Source: Anaerostipes sp. 992a (lineage in GTDB: Bacteria; Bacillota; Clostridia; Lachnospirales; Lachnospiraceae). From it: 64,000 bases of DNA. Every line of letters starts with the position of its first letter. Within the stretch, counting starts at the first letter, position 1. Below the pieces are notes generated by a model. It did no database searches. It was not told the origin of the DNA and was given only the letters and a program-made list of their open reading frames with translations. A program made the translations under genes and the position numbers. Shown piece after piece: positions 1 through 8,004 of this stretch. The stretch is from positions 682,001 through 746,000 of the forward strand of contig NZ_MJIG01000004.1 in NCBI RefSeq assembly GCF_001940245.1, given 5' to 3'.

Positions 1-1381
1 CCATAACTGGAATATAATCCCAGATTATTACAGTTGCTGCTCCGGAAAGTAATCCGGCAACAGCTCCCGGAAGATTGATTCGTTTCCAGAATAAGCTCAT
101 CACTACCAATGGACCGAATGCCGCTCCAAGACCAGCCCAGGCATTAGAAACCAAGCCCATAATAGAGCTGTCTGGATTCCATGCGATCACAGTGGCGATC
201 ACTGCAACTGCCATCGTAGTAATACGTCCAACCTTTAACACTTTATCATCAGACGCTTTTGGGTTCATAATATCCTTATAGATATCTGCAGATACAGAAG
301 ATGAACATACCAAAAGCTGTGAATCAGCCGTAGACATGATCGCAGCTAAAATTCCGCAAAGGAAAATTCCTCCAATAAACGGAAGCGGCAATACATCGAC
401 AAACACCTTTTGAATCATTTCAATAAATACTGATTCTGCAGAAGCAGCACCAGCTGTCTCACCTAAAATTGTTGGTAATAAGAAGGCACGGCCTAAAAGA
501 CCGATTGCTACAGCAAGTCCTAAAGATAATACTACCCATACGATCGCGATTACAGATGATTTCTTTAATTCCTTCTCATTCTTGATCGCCATAAAACGAA
601 CCAGAATATGAGGCATACCACAGTATCCAAGTCCCCATGCAAGATTGGAGATAATCTCCACTGCTGTGATTGGATGATTTCCATTATGAGTCAGACTCAG
701 GAAGGAATCTGGATTTACGCCACTCTGTGTCAGCAAGTTGGTAAAATCACCACTGACATATCCCCATACAACAATTGGAACAACTAACAGTCCAATGAGC
801 ATCAACGTTCCCTGAATGAAGTCAGTCGTACATACAGCCAGGAACCCTCCCATAAAAGTATAAACTAAGATTACTGCAGCTCCAATCAGTAACGCGATGT
901 GATAATCAATACCAAATACGCTGTTAAATAATTTTCCTCCAGATGCCAGTGCAGATGCAGTATACACCAGGAAGAAGATTACAATGATGGCAGATGAGAT
1001 TCCAAGCAGAATCTTCTTCTCATCACGGAATCGATTTCCGAAGAACTCTGGTAACGTCATGGAGTTATTGGCCACGATCGTATATGCACGAAGTGGTTTC
1101 GCAATGATCAGCCAGTTTGCGATGGTTCCAAGTCCAAGCCCCACAGCGATCCATGCCTGTCCCGTTCCTAATGCGTAAATGGAACCTGGCAGCCCCATCA
1201 GGAGCCATCCACTCATATCAGATGCCTGAGCAGATAAGGCGGCAACCGGACCAGAAAGTCCCCTTCCACCTAAAAAATAATCGCCTGCACCGGTAGTCTG
1301 TCTCATGGACCATACGCCAATAAAAATCATGAATAACAGATATGCACCAAATGCAAGCAAAATTGCAGTTGTTGTTGTCAT
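1..1381 (-). CDS. putP: Sodium/proline symporter (SSS family), 3' end cut by window edge
   Basis: Inner-membrane Na+-coupled proline uptake carrier of the solute:sodium symporter family. Reading the minus strand from the ATG at 1381 gives about 460 residues of continuous hydrophobic protein that runs off the left edge; the family is usually about 490-510 residues, so only the last helix or tail is missing. Visible family features are the N-terminal YFLGGRGLSG and SAQASDMSGWLLMGLPG stretch, which holds the Na+/substrate-site residues, and the later CGILAAIMSTADSQLLV helix typical of PutP. The start has a strong GAGGAGG site 7-8 bases upstream. It is divergent from the LysR gene at 1550, which may control it (inference from position). 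The substrate is assigned by resemblance; another small amino acid is possible. Confidence 0.88.
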   Translation of the reverse strand, partial: MTTTTAILLAFGAYLLFMIFIGVWSMRQTTGAGDYFLGGRGLSGPVAALSAQASDMSGWLLMGLPGSIYALGTGQAWIAVGLGLGTIANWLIIAKPLRAYTIVANNSMTLPEFFGNRFRDEKKILLGISSAIIVIFFLVYTASALASGGKLFNSVFGIDYHIALLIGAAVILVYTFMGGFLAVCTTDFIQGTLMLIGLLVVPIVVWGYVSGDFTNLLTQSGVNPDSFLSLTHNGNHPITAVEIISNLAWGLGYCGMPHILVRFMAIKNEKELKKSSVIAIVWVVLSLGLAVAIGLLGRAFLLPTILGETAGAASAESVFIEMIQKVFVDVLPLPFIGGIFLCGILAAIMSTADSQLLVCSSSVSADIYKDIMNPKASDDKVLKVGRITTMAVAVIATVIAWNPDSSIMGLVSNAWAGLGAAFGPLVVMSLFWKRINLPGAVAGLLSGAATVIIWDYIPVM

Positions 1382-1434
1382 ATATATTTCCTCCTCATCT
1401 TTTGTTTCCATTTTTGAAAAAATCTATAGAAATA

Positions 1435-1462
1435 ATTATACTAAAATTTATTTACCAGTAAA
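1435..1462 (-). promoter_or_regulatory. Putative putP promoter
   Basis: On the minus strand a TATAAT -10 (plus 1435-1440) lies 16 bases downstream of TTTACT (plus 1457-1462), about 55 bases before the symporter start. The -10 is perfect and the -35 is weak. Confidence 0.5.
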
Positions 1463-1483
1463 GAGACAAACCTTCATGGAAAC

Positions 1484-1513
1484 TTGACAATACATGACAA
1501 AAAGTAATATCAT
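1484..1513 (+). promoter_or_regulatory. Putative lysR promoter
   Basis: TTGACA (1484-1489) and TATCAT (1508-1513) are separated by 18 bases and lie about 37 bases upstream of the LysR start. This divergent region also holds the symporter promoter, the usual layout for LysR control of a neighbour. Confidence 0.5.
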
Positions 1514-1549
1514 ATATCACAGTACTTCATGTAAAAGGAGAATCACAAA

Positions 1550-2416
1550 ATGGATCTTAGTAAATATATTATTTTTTTAGAGGTAGCCAAACAAAACAGC
1601 CTTTCCAAAGCAGCCAAACGATTAGGCTACACACAGTCTGGCATCAGCCACACCTTAAAGCGTTTAGAAAATGAAATGGATCTGAATCTATTTTATCGAA
1701 ATCGAAATGGTGCCTTTCTGACCAATGCAGGAAAGGAGATCTATCCATATATTTCTCAAATTGTACAGTGTCAGGAAAATTTAAATCAGACAGTTCAGTC
1801 TCTGCATAATCTACACCAGGGTACTCTAAACATCGGTACTTATTCCAGTATCTCCAGAGAATGGCTTCCACACATCATTCAAAAATTCAAAAAAGACTAT
1901 CCGTCTATAAAAATTCATTTTAAAGAAGGGGGAAATGAAGATATTCTTGGATGGATTGAACATCGTCAGGTAGATTTAGGTTTTTTGAGCTCCTATCATA
2001 ATCAGGGCTTCGAATGGATCCCTTTAAAAGACGATCCGCTGCTGGCCGTACTTCCAATGGAAGATTGCTATTTGGATCATACCGCATTTCCGCTGAATGA
2101 ATTTAACCAACAGACCTTTATCATCTCCGCAAGAGGCACAGATATCGATATCCATCGTACCTTAGAAATATATGATATTCATCCTGACATCCAATATTCT
2201 GCCAAGGATGACTATACCATAGTATCTATGGTTGCCTGTGGACTTGGCATCAGTATCCTTCCAAAGCTGGTCTTGGATCATTATAATTCTTCTGTACTAA
2301 CGCTTCCATTAGAGCCATATGCCCAAAGGCAACTTGGAATTGCCATAGCTTCCAGCGATATGGCTTCTCCCGCAGCTTTGAAGTTTATTGAGTATGCGAA
2401 GGAATATGTTGTTTGA
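1550..2416 (+). CDS. LysR family transcriptional regulator
   Basis: DNA-binding regulator of 288 residues, normal LysR length. Residues 1-60 form the winged helix-turn-helix (SKAAKRLGYTQSGISHTLKR then the wing LFYRNRNG). From about residue 90 a periplasmic-binding-protein-like effector domain follows (TLNIGTYSSIS, DLGFLSS, ACGLGISILPKLV). The ATG has an AAAGGAGAA site 8 bases upstream. The gene is divergent from the proline symporter across 168 bases, so it is a reasonable candidate for its regulator; the effector cannot be read from sequence. A fold-back repeat begins about 30 bases after the stop codon. Confidence 0.88.
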   Translation: MDLSKYIIFLEVAKQNSLSKAAKRLGYTQSGISHTLKRLENEMDLNLFYRNRNGAFLTNAGKEIYPYISQIVQCQENLNQTVQSLHNLHQGTLNIGTYSSISREWLPHIIQKFKKDYPSIKIHFKEGGNEDILGWIEHRQVDLGFLSSYHNQGFEWIPLKDDPLLAVLPMEDCYLDHTAFPLNEFNQQTFIISARGTDIDIHRTLEIYDIHPDIQYSAKDDYTIVSMVACGLGISILPKLVLDHYNSSVLTLPLEPYAQRQLGIAIASSDMASPAALKFIEYAKEYVV

Positions 2417-2448
2417 GACTTTTAAAAATATATTTTTGTAAGATAAAT

Positions 2449-3176
2449 ATGGGTTTCTTTGACTATGGGATAATATGTGAGAACGAAATCATTCCGGTCA
2501 GCAATCAGGCTGCGGAGCTTCCAAATCTGATACATGTTTTCTCTTGTTCTATACCAAGACAGACGAAAATCTTATCTCTCGTCCAGGGACAAATGGCTAT
2601 GTAAGCAAGCTTCCAGCCATTTGTCCTTATGGACGACCAAAAGCATCGCTTTTGCCAAAGATTTTCTGCCTGAGAAAACATGTAAGCTCCTTCGCAGATT
2701 GCTTTACCGGAATGGTTTCGTTCTTTGTAGTATATTGGCTTCTCCCATATTCGTGTGGAGAAACGGAGTGTGGCAAAGAAGAAGGCTTTTTCATAGACCA
2801 TATCCCCGTTTTCCCAACTTATATAGATGCAATACTATAAAAAAGAACGGAAGTATTTCAGCAAGGCAATATTTGGAAGAGCTTTTTACAATCACTTACA
2901 TGGTTTGCTCTCGGTCAGAAAATCTTTGCAGAAAGCAACGCTTTCTGCCGTCCATCAGAGCAAATGGGGAGGAGCTTGCTTAAGAACCATTTGCAGATGG
3001 GCGGCATATAAGATTTTCGTCTGGTCCCTACCACGAGAGCGCTAAAAGCGAAGCGGCTGTGGCAAGTGGCAAAAACGCAAAGCATGTTAGGGATTGTTAA
3101 GCTCTGGAAACCTGATTGCCGGCTGAAATGATTCCGTTCTCATCGCTTGCATCTGTATTCCAGAAAACCCGCATTT
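2449..3176. repeat. Fold-back repeat family, copy A (two-armed, about 730 bp)
   Basis: Long imperfect palindrome filling the space between lysR and the tRNA cluster. The left unit (2479-2725) starts GAGAACGAAATCATTCCGG and ends CCGGAATGGTTTCGTTCT, a near-perfect 28-bp terminal inverted repeat. Inner hairpins include ACAAATGGCT/AGCCATTTGT and CAAAAGC/GCTTTTG. A second, diverged unit (about 2847-3148) lies in opposite orientation, so the two halves pair along nearly their whole length around a centre near 2810. Outermost ends are ATGGGTTTC (left) and AAAACCCGCAT (right). Copies B (34.7 kb) and C (43.1 kb) match the left unit almost base for base; D (13.4 kb) is a minimal form. Its reading frames change amino acids freely between copies, so it is not treated as coding. 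Confidence 0.85.
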
Positions 3177-3240
3177 TCTATCCACTTTGACATTTCTGCT
3201 GAATAAATACCTTTGCAAAACACATAATTATCCACACAAC

Positions 3241-3268
3241 AAAAAAGCCTAGATTTCTCTAAGCTTTA
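3241..3268 (-). terminator. Rho-independent terminator of the tRNA operon
   Basis: Minus strand: AGCTTAG-loop-CTAGGCT stem followed by a TTTTTT run, directly after the last tRNA (Lys). Confidence 0.75.
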
Positions 3269-3274
3269 AACTAC

Positions 3275-3347
3275 TGAGCGTGCGGGGGTTCGAACCCCGG
3301 ACAACTTGATTAAAAGTCAAGTGCTCTACCAACTGAGCTACACACCC
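3275..3347 (-). tRNA. tRNA-Lys (TTT anticodon)
   Basis: 73-nt cloverleaf. Acceptor GGGTGTG pairs with CACGCTC; anticodon loop CTTTTAA gives TTT; T arm CGGGG-TTCGAAC-CCCCG; discriminator A. CCA is not encoded. Last gene of a six-tRNA minus-strand cluster. Confidence 0.95.
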
Positions 3348-3398
3348 ATATTTTATTCATTTTACTATACACCCTATCCTACATCTAATAGGAAGAAA

Positions 3399-3470
3399 CT
3401 GGGCTAGCTGGATTCGAACCAGCGAATGCAGGAGTCAAAGTCCTGTGCCTTACCGCTTGGCGATAGCCCA
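3399..3470 (-). tRNA. tRNA-Gln (TTG anticodon)
   Basis: 72-nt cloverleaf. Acceptor TGGGCTA pairs with TAGCCCA; anticodon stem CAGGA/TCCTG around a TTG loop; T arm GCTGG-TTCGAAT-CCAGC; discriminator G. Confidence 0.95.
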
Positions 3471-3493
3471 TTGCTCTTATAAAGTGATAAGAG

Positions 3494-3568
3494 GGTGGGT
3501 AATGGGACTCGAACCCACGGCCTCAAGAGCCACAATCTTGCGCGCTAGCCAACTGCGCCATACCCACC
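3494..3568 (-). tRNA. tRNA-His (GTG anticodon)
   Basis: Acceptor GTGGGTA pairs with TACCCAC, with the extra 5' G (position -1) and discriminator C typical of tRNA-His. The anticodon loop contains GTG between CAAGA and TCTTG. T loop TTCGAGT. Confidence 0.95.
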
Positions 3569-3574
3569 ATAAAA

Positions 3575-3648
3575 CGTGCCCACAGGGATTCGAACCCCGG
3601 ACACATGGCTTAGAAGGCCATTGCTCTATCCAACTGAGCTATGAGCAC
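3575..3648 (-). tRNA. tRNA-Arg (TCT anticodon)
   Basis: 74-nt cloverleaf. Acceptor GTGCTCA/TGGGCAC with one G-T pair, anticodon stem ATGGC/GCCAT with loop CTTCTAA (TCT), T arm CGGGG-TTCGAAT-CCCTG, discriminator G. It reads AGA/AGG codons. Confidence 0.94.
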
Positions 3649-3683
3649 TTACTATCACTTAGCCACAGAGACATTCTCCATGA

Positions 3684-3754
3684 AGCGGGTGATGGGAATC
3701 GAACCCACGTATCTAGCTTGGAAGGCTAGTGTTCTACCATTGAACTACACCCGC
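3684..3754 (-). tRNA. tRNA-Gly (TCC anticodon)
   Basis: 71-nt cloverleaf. Acceptor GCGGGTG/CACCCGC, anticodon stem CTAGC/GCTAG with loop CTTCCAA (TCC), T arm GTGGG-TTCGATT-CCCAT, discriminator T. Confidence 0.95.
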
Positions 3755-3762
3755 AAAAGGTA

Positions 3763-3837
3763 TCGGGGTGACAGGATTCGAACCTGCGGCCTCTTGATCC
3801 CAAATCAAGCGCTCTAGCCAAGCTGAGCCACACCCCG
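3763..3837 (-). tRNA. tRNA-Pro (TGG anticodon)
   Basis: 75-nt cloverleaf. Acceptor CGGGGTG/CACCCCG, anticodon stem CTTGA/TCAAG with loop TTTGGGA (TGG), T arm GCAGG-TTCGAAT-CCTGT, discriminator A. First tRNA of the minus-strand cluster. Confidence 0.95.
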
Positions 3838-4022
3838 ATATTCAGTTGTTTTCTGTCGTTTTCCTGACGACGAAATATATCTTATCATACCACTTTCCAA
3901 AAGTCAACAACTTTTTAAAACTTTTTTTAAAAGTTTTTTCACATATGAAAAGTGGCATATTTAAGCCAGTTTTTATCCATCATGAATATTCCGTTACACA
4001 TCGTGTGCATCCCCCAGAGGTT

Positions 4023-4065
4023 GTTTATTACATAAGAAATTCTTCGAATTTCTTATGTAATAAAA
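4023..4065. terminator. 19-bp perfect palindrome
   Basis: TTATTACATAAGAAATTC (4025-4042), a 3-base TTC loop, then its exact complement (4046-4063). It has T/A tracts on both sides, so it could end transcription in either direction. It lies between the tRNA cluster and the small acidic membrane-protein gene. Confidence 0.55.
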
Positions 4066-4094
4066 ACAACGGCAGGGAAAAATCATCTCTGCCG
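4061..4094 (-). terminator. Rho-independent terminator after the small membrane-protein gene
   Basis: Minus strand CGGCAG ... CTGCCG stem followed by TTGTTTTTA, 15 bases beyond the stop codon of the gene at 4109. Confidence 0.7.
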
Positions 4095-4108
4095 CATATG
4101 GATTCTTC

Positions 4109-4384
4109 TTATTCTTCTTTTTCTGCTTCTGCATCTTTTGCAGCTTCTGCTTTTTCCAGATCATCGTAAAAATCTTCGTCAAAGTCTTCATCGAAATCTT
4201 CGTCAAAATCTTCTAAATAATCAGGAGTCAGATATCGATAAACTGCATATGCAATTCCTGCGATTGCCGCTACTGCTCCGATAATCGCCAGAACCCATAA
4301 AATCTTCTTTTCTGTTTCATCTTCTTTTCTGTTTAAGATTTCTGCAATTTTTACTGTGCTTAACATTTCTTCAATATTTTTCAT
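4109..4384 (-). CDS. Small membrane protein with acidic DFDE repeat tail
   Basis: 91-residue protein of unknown function. A soluble N-terminus (about residues 1-25) is followed by one hydrophobic helix (WVLAIIGAVAAIAGIAYAVY), then a tail with three tandem DFDE units and a Glu/Ala/Lys-rich end. The ATG at 4384 is preferred because AGAAAGGG lies just upstream; the frame is also open from a GTG at 4393. It lies upstream of the tRNA cluster and downstream of pcrA on the same strand. I do not recognise a named family. The charged repeat resembles a flexible anchor or interaction tail (inference). Confidence 0.7.
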   Translation of the reverse strand: MKNIEEMLSTVKIAEILNRKEDETEKKILWVLAIIGAVAAIAGIAYAVYRYLTPDYLEDFDEDFDEDFDEDFYDDLEKAEAAKDAEAEKEE

Positions 4385-4483
4385 GATCAACACCCTTTCT
4401 CGTTCTCATTTTTCTTTTGGATTTATTATACCATTATCATAAGAAAATTACTAGGAAATTCCGATCTAGAATCAGAAATTCGC

Positions 4484-6697
4484 TTACTCTTCCACCCTTT
4501 TTAATTTTGCAAAGGAGGCAAACATCTTCTTTCTTCCCACTCTGTCAAAATCCACGGTAACTTCATAATCTCTTCCGCCCTGTACGATTTCAACCACGGT
4601 CCCGGTTCCAAACTTCATATGAGAAACCCGATCCCCTTCCTGATAATCCAACTTACCGCCGTTTACCACCGTAAACTGCTGCTTTGTCTGCTGATATGGC
4701 TTCTGGAAGGTCTTTTTTCGATTCACTGCAAAGATAGACTTCTCTGGATTCTTTTCTTTAAAATTCATCCTCTGATCAACCTCTAACAGTTCTTCCGGTA
4801 TCTCTTCGATGAATCTGGAAACCTTATTAAACTGTGTTCTCCCATGCATCATACGGTGCTTTGCAGCGCTTAGATACAGCTTCTTCTTAGCACGGGTAAT
4901 ACCCACGTAACAAAGCCTTCTCTCCTCTTCCATATCATCCTTATCCTCGGAAATGATCGTCATATAGCTTGGAAAGATTCCATCCTCCATTCCTGCCAAA
5001 AATACATATGGGAATTCCAGTCCTTTCGCACTATGTAAGGTCATCAATACCACCTTATTGTCTGATTCGTCCAGAGAATCCACCTCTGCCACAAGAGCGA
5101 TTTCCTCCAACAGCTCTCCAAGTGTCGGATCGTCCGCTTCCAGCTCATATGTGCTTACCTTATTGAGCAGCTCATCGATATTCTCAATTCTTGCTTTGGC
5201 TTCCTCAGAATCCTCTGCCTTAAGAGCCATCAGATATCCTGTATCCTCTGTTACTGCATGAAACAATTCTGTAAGACTTCCTGCATCAGCCAGTCTACGG
5301 AATTTGGCGATCTCCAGTGAAAATTCCTGCACCTTGCTGGCTGCCCTTCCAAGACCGGGAATCTCCATGGCCTCATAACAGGCATCCAAAAAGCTGATTT
5401 CCTTCTGCATGGCATAATCTGAAATCTTCACAATACTGGCCGCACCGATTCCTCTCTTCGGTACGTTGATGATCCTTTTCACTGCCAGATCATCTTGTCC
5501 ATTGTCTACCGCCTTTAAATATGCCAGAATATCCTTGATTTCCTTTCTGGAATAGAAGTTTACCCCTCCTACGATTCGGTATGGGATATTCTTTAACAAG
5601 AACTTTTCCTCAAATACACGAGACTGAGCATTGGTACGATATAAAATAGCCATCTGCTTATATGCAATTCCATCCTGACTGAGCTTTTCAATCTCATGAA
5701 GCACCTGGTTGGCTTCTTCATATTCTGTCTCATATTGATGAAAAACAACAAGATCCCCTTCTTCATTCTCCGTCCAAAGTCTCTTATCCTTTCTTCCTTT
5801 ATTGTTGCGGATTACCTCATTGGCAGCATTTAAAATATTTTTTGTGGATCGATAATTCTGCTCCAATTTAATTACCGTGGCCTCTTCGAATACCTTTTCA
5901 AAATTTAAAATATTATAAATATTCGCTCCACGGAATTTATAGATGGACTGATCATCATCCCCTACAACACATAAGTTCCGATGCTTTCTTGCCAGCATGC
6001 TGACAAACTGAAACTGTACCGTGTTGGTATCCTGATACTCATCTACCATAATATACTGGAATCTGTCCTGATAGTATTCCAGTATATCCGGATGAAACTG
6101 AAATAATTCTACCGTCTTAAAGAGCAGATCATCAAAATCCAATGCATTGTTCTCCCGCAGCTGTTTCTGATATTCCGTATAGACCTTTGCAACCTGTGTC
6201 TCACGGAAATTTCCTGCTGCTCTCATCTCATACTCAGATGGAGTCACCAGTTCATCCTTAGCCTTGGATATCTGGTTTAGCAATGCACGTTCTGCATACT
6301 GCTTCTTATCCAGCTTAAGACGCTTCATAACTTCTCGGATGACTGTCTTTTGGTCCTCGGTATCATAAATGGTAAAATGATTGTCATATCCCAGTTTATC
6401 AATATGTCTTCTTAAAATGCGGACGCAAGTAGAATGAAAGGTACTGACCCAGATGTGCTCTGCTCCATATCCTACCAGATTATCCACACGCTCCCTCATC
6501 TCTCCGGCCGCCTTATTGGTAAATGTAATGGCAAGAATATGATACGGATTAACTCCTTTTTCCTGAATCAGATAGGAAATTCTATGTGTCAGGACTCGTG
6601 TCTTCCCAGATCCTGCTCCCGCTAAAAGCAACAATGGTCCCTCTGTACAAAATACCGCTTCTCGTTGCTGTTCATTGAGTGTATCATAAATATTCAT
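4484..6697 (-). CDS. pcrA: ATP-dependent DNA helicase PcrA/UvrD family
   Basis: Superfamily 1A 3'-5' helicase used in replication restart, repair and plasmid replication. Its 737 residues match PcrA length. Motifs in order: Walker A LLAGAGSGKTRVL (about 24-36), Ia TFTNKAAGEMRER, Walker B VDEYQDTN, III GDDDQSIYKFRGA, IV QNYRST, V MTLHSAKGLEFPYVFLAG, VI RLCYVGITRAKKKLYL. The C-terminal 45 residues (VSHMKFGTGTVVEIVQGG onwards) form the Tudor-like domain that binds RNA polymerase in PcrA. The start follows an AAAGGAATC site. No frameshift or missing motif was seen. Confidence 0.96.
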   Translation of the reverse strand: MNIYDTLNEQQREAVFCTEGPLLLLAGAGSGKTRVLTHRISYLIQEKGVNPYHILAITFTNKAAGEMRERVDNLVGYGAEHIWVSTFHSTCVRILRRHIDKLGYDNHFTIYDTEDQKTVIREVMKRLKLDKKQYAERALLNQISKAKDELVTPSEYEMRAAGNFRETQVAKVYTEYQKQLRENNALDFDDLLFKTVELFQFHPDILEYYQDRFQYIMVDEYQDTNTVQFQFVSMLARKHRNLCVVGDDDQSIYKFRGANIYNILNFEKVFEEATVIKLEQNYRSTKNILNAANEVIRNNKGRKDKRLWTENEEGDLVVFHQYETEYEEANQVLHEIEKLSQDGIAYKQMAILYRTNAQSRVFEEKFLLKNIPYRIVGGVNFYSRKEIKDILAYLKAVDNGQDDLAVKRIINVPKRGIGAASIVKISDYAMQKEISFLDACYEAMEIPGLGRAASKVQEFSLEIAKFRRLADAGSLTELFHAVTEDTGYLMALKAEDSEEAKARIENIDELLNKVSTYELEADDPTLGELLEEIALVAEVDSLDESDNKVVLMTLHSAKGLEFPYVFLAGMEDGIFPSYMTIISEDKDDMEEERRLCYVGITRAKKKLYLSAAKHRMMHGRTQFNKVSRFIEEIPEELLEVDQRMNFKEKNPEKSIFAVNRKKTFQKPYQQTKQQFTVVNGGKLDYQEGDRVSHMKFGTGTVVEIVQGGRDYEVTVDFDRVGRKKMFASFAKLKRVEE

Positions 6698-6828
6698 ATA
6701 ATGATTCCTTTCTAAACTGATGTTCGGTAAGCTATATTATATCGCACTGAGAGGATTCTCACAAGTGAATTTCCATATCTGCTTTTCTTTCCTGAAAATC
6801 GGAAGAGAAGGATCAAAAAAAGAAAGTC

Positions 6829-6857
6829 TTGTTATCCAATCCTAAAAAAAGTATAAT
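6829..6857 (+). promoter_or_regulatory. Sigma-A-type promoter for the DUF1836 gene
   Basis: TTGTTA (6829-6834), a 17-base spacer, then TATAAT (6852-6857), 42 bases before the start at 6899. Confidence 0.65.
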
Positions 6858-6898
6858 ATAAGAAAATGAGTATTCACATTTAGAGAGGGAGAAAGTTT

Positions 6899-7516
6899 AT
6901 GGATTTTAGAAAACTACTCGATAAATGGAGTCACCTAGACTATATTAATCCAGAAGATATTCCAAATATAGAATTATATATGGATCAAGTTACTACCTTT
7001 ATGGACAGTCAGCTCTCTGGCTGCAAACGTACCCCGGAAGATAAGATTTTAACAAAGACAATGATCAATAATTATTCCAAGAATCATCTGCTTCCACCTT
7101 CTAATAAGAAGAAATATTCCAAGGAGCATATCATTCTGCTAATTTATATTTATTATCTGAAGAATTTCTTATCAATCTCCGATATTAAGAATTTACTGAC
7201 TCCGTTGACCGAATTATTTTATGACACAAATAACCCCAGCATTTCCTTCGAGGAAATTTATACGGAATTATTCCATGAAGAAACAAAGCATTATGATGCA
7301 CTGAAAAAAGACATTTTTCGTACAATGAAGGATAGCCGTTCCACCTTTTCACAGATTGAAAATCCAGATGAAAAGGAATTTTTGCAGAATCTGGCTTTTG
7401 TTACGACCCTATCCTATGATATTTATCTGAAAAAGCAGATCATCGAAAGCATTATTGATAATTTTTATGCTCCACCAGACGAAGATGCCAAAAAAAAGAA
7501 AAAGAAGAAAAATTAA
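6899..7516 (+). CDS. DUF1836 domain protein
   Basis: 205-residue cytoplasmic protein matching the DUF1836 family of Firmicutes, which is thought to be DNA-binding from its helix-turn-helix-like N-terminal half. Recognisable parts are the LTKTMINNYSKNHLLPPS and KKKYSKEHIILLIYIYYLK stretches (about residues 48-92), the latter typical of a MerR-like helical region. The C-terminus is a run of lysines encoded by an A8 tract and further A-rich codons, so length could vary by slippage. The start has GAGAGGGAGAAAG upstream. Single gene with its own promoter and terminator. Target unknown. Confidence 0.75.
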   Translation: MDFRKLLDKWSHLDYINPEDIPNIELYMDQVTTFMDSQLSGCKRTPEDKILTKTMINNYSKNHLLPPSNKKKYSKEHIILLIYIYYLKNFLSISDIKNLLTPLTELFYDTNNPSISFEEIYTELFHEETKHYDALKKDIFRTMKDSRSTFSQIENPDEKEFLQNLAFVTTLSYDIYLKKQIIESIIDNFYAPPDEDAKKKKKKKN

Positions 7517-7549
7517 GAGAATCTCATCTGAGAGATTCTCTTTCTCATT
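7516..7549. terminator. Bidirectional terminator between DUF1836 and yerC genes
   Basis: AGAGAATCTC-ATCTGA-GAGATTCTCT hairpin with a T-rich 3' side (TTTCTCATT). It overlaps the stop of the plus gene and the end of the convergent minus gene. Confidence 0.7.
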
Positions 7550-7847
7550 AGTTTTCTTCTTTTTCTTTCATTCGTTCAAATACCATATCATATCCATCAT
7601 TTCCATAATTCAAAGATCTGTTTACACGGCTGATCGTTGCCGTGGAAGCTCCGGTCTTCTCTGCAACCTCCAGATACGTATGGTGCTCTCGCAGCATTCT
7701 TGCAACCTCAAAACGCTGTGCCAGCGAAAGCAGTTCATTCACTGTACATATATCCTCAAAATACGTAAAGCATTCTTCTACATTTTCCAGGCATAAAATG
7801 GCTCTAAAAAGCTGTTCTACTTCTGGTGTTCTGATTTTCTTTCCCAT
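7548..7847 (-). CDS. YerC/YecD family TrpR-related repressor
   Basis: 99-residue all-helical DNA-binding protein of the TrpR superfamily (YerC/YecD family). The helix-turn-helix is at about residues 45-75: ELLSLAQRFEVARMLREHHT, then YLEVAEKTGASTATISRVNR with the conserved SxATISRVxRSL recognition helix. Normal family length is about 95-105. It lies convergent to the DUF1836 gene and divergent from the broken substrate-binding gene. An inverted repeat in its own upstream region (7894-7932) could be an autoregulatory operator (inference). The ligand of this family is not established. Confidence 0.88.
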   Translation of the reverse strand: MGKKIRTPEVEQLFRAILCLENVEECFTYFEDICTVNELLSLAQRFEVARMLREHHTYLEVAEKTGASTATISRVNRSLNYGNDGYDMVFERMKEKEEN

Positions 7848-7893
7848 CGGCGTATCCTCCTACGTCTTATAACTCTATCATAAATTTCTACTG

Positions 7894-7932
7894 TACACTT
7901 TTAACGCACTAAAGTTCAACAACTTAAGTGTA
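7894..7932. promoter_or_regulatory. Inverted repeat upstream of yerC-like gene, possible operator
   Basis: TACACTTTTAA ... TTAAGTGTA arms around a 19-base centre, between the divergent YerC-like gene and the split lipoprotein gene. The site is where a TrpR-type repressor would act on either gene. No direct evidence of binding. Confidence 0.35.
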
Positions 7933-8004
7933 ACATAGAAAAAAATATTTGCAAGCACCATTTCTATATTTCTTCATAATCTATAAAAAAAGCCTGGAGA
8001 AATT

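Noticed and set aside
2544-2840. 98-residue reading frame also present at 43179-43475
   Set aside because: It is inside the fold-back repeat, starts at TTG without ribosome site, and differences between copies change amino acids freely; copy B has a stop part-way through.
3275-3837. tRNA genes as attachment site of an integrated element
   Set aside because: No integrase or tRNA 3'-end duplication near the cluster; the integrases in the window are far away.
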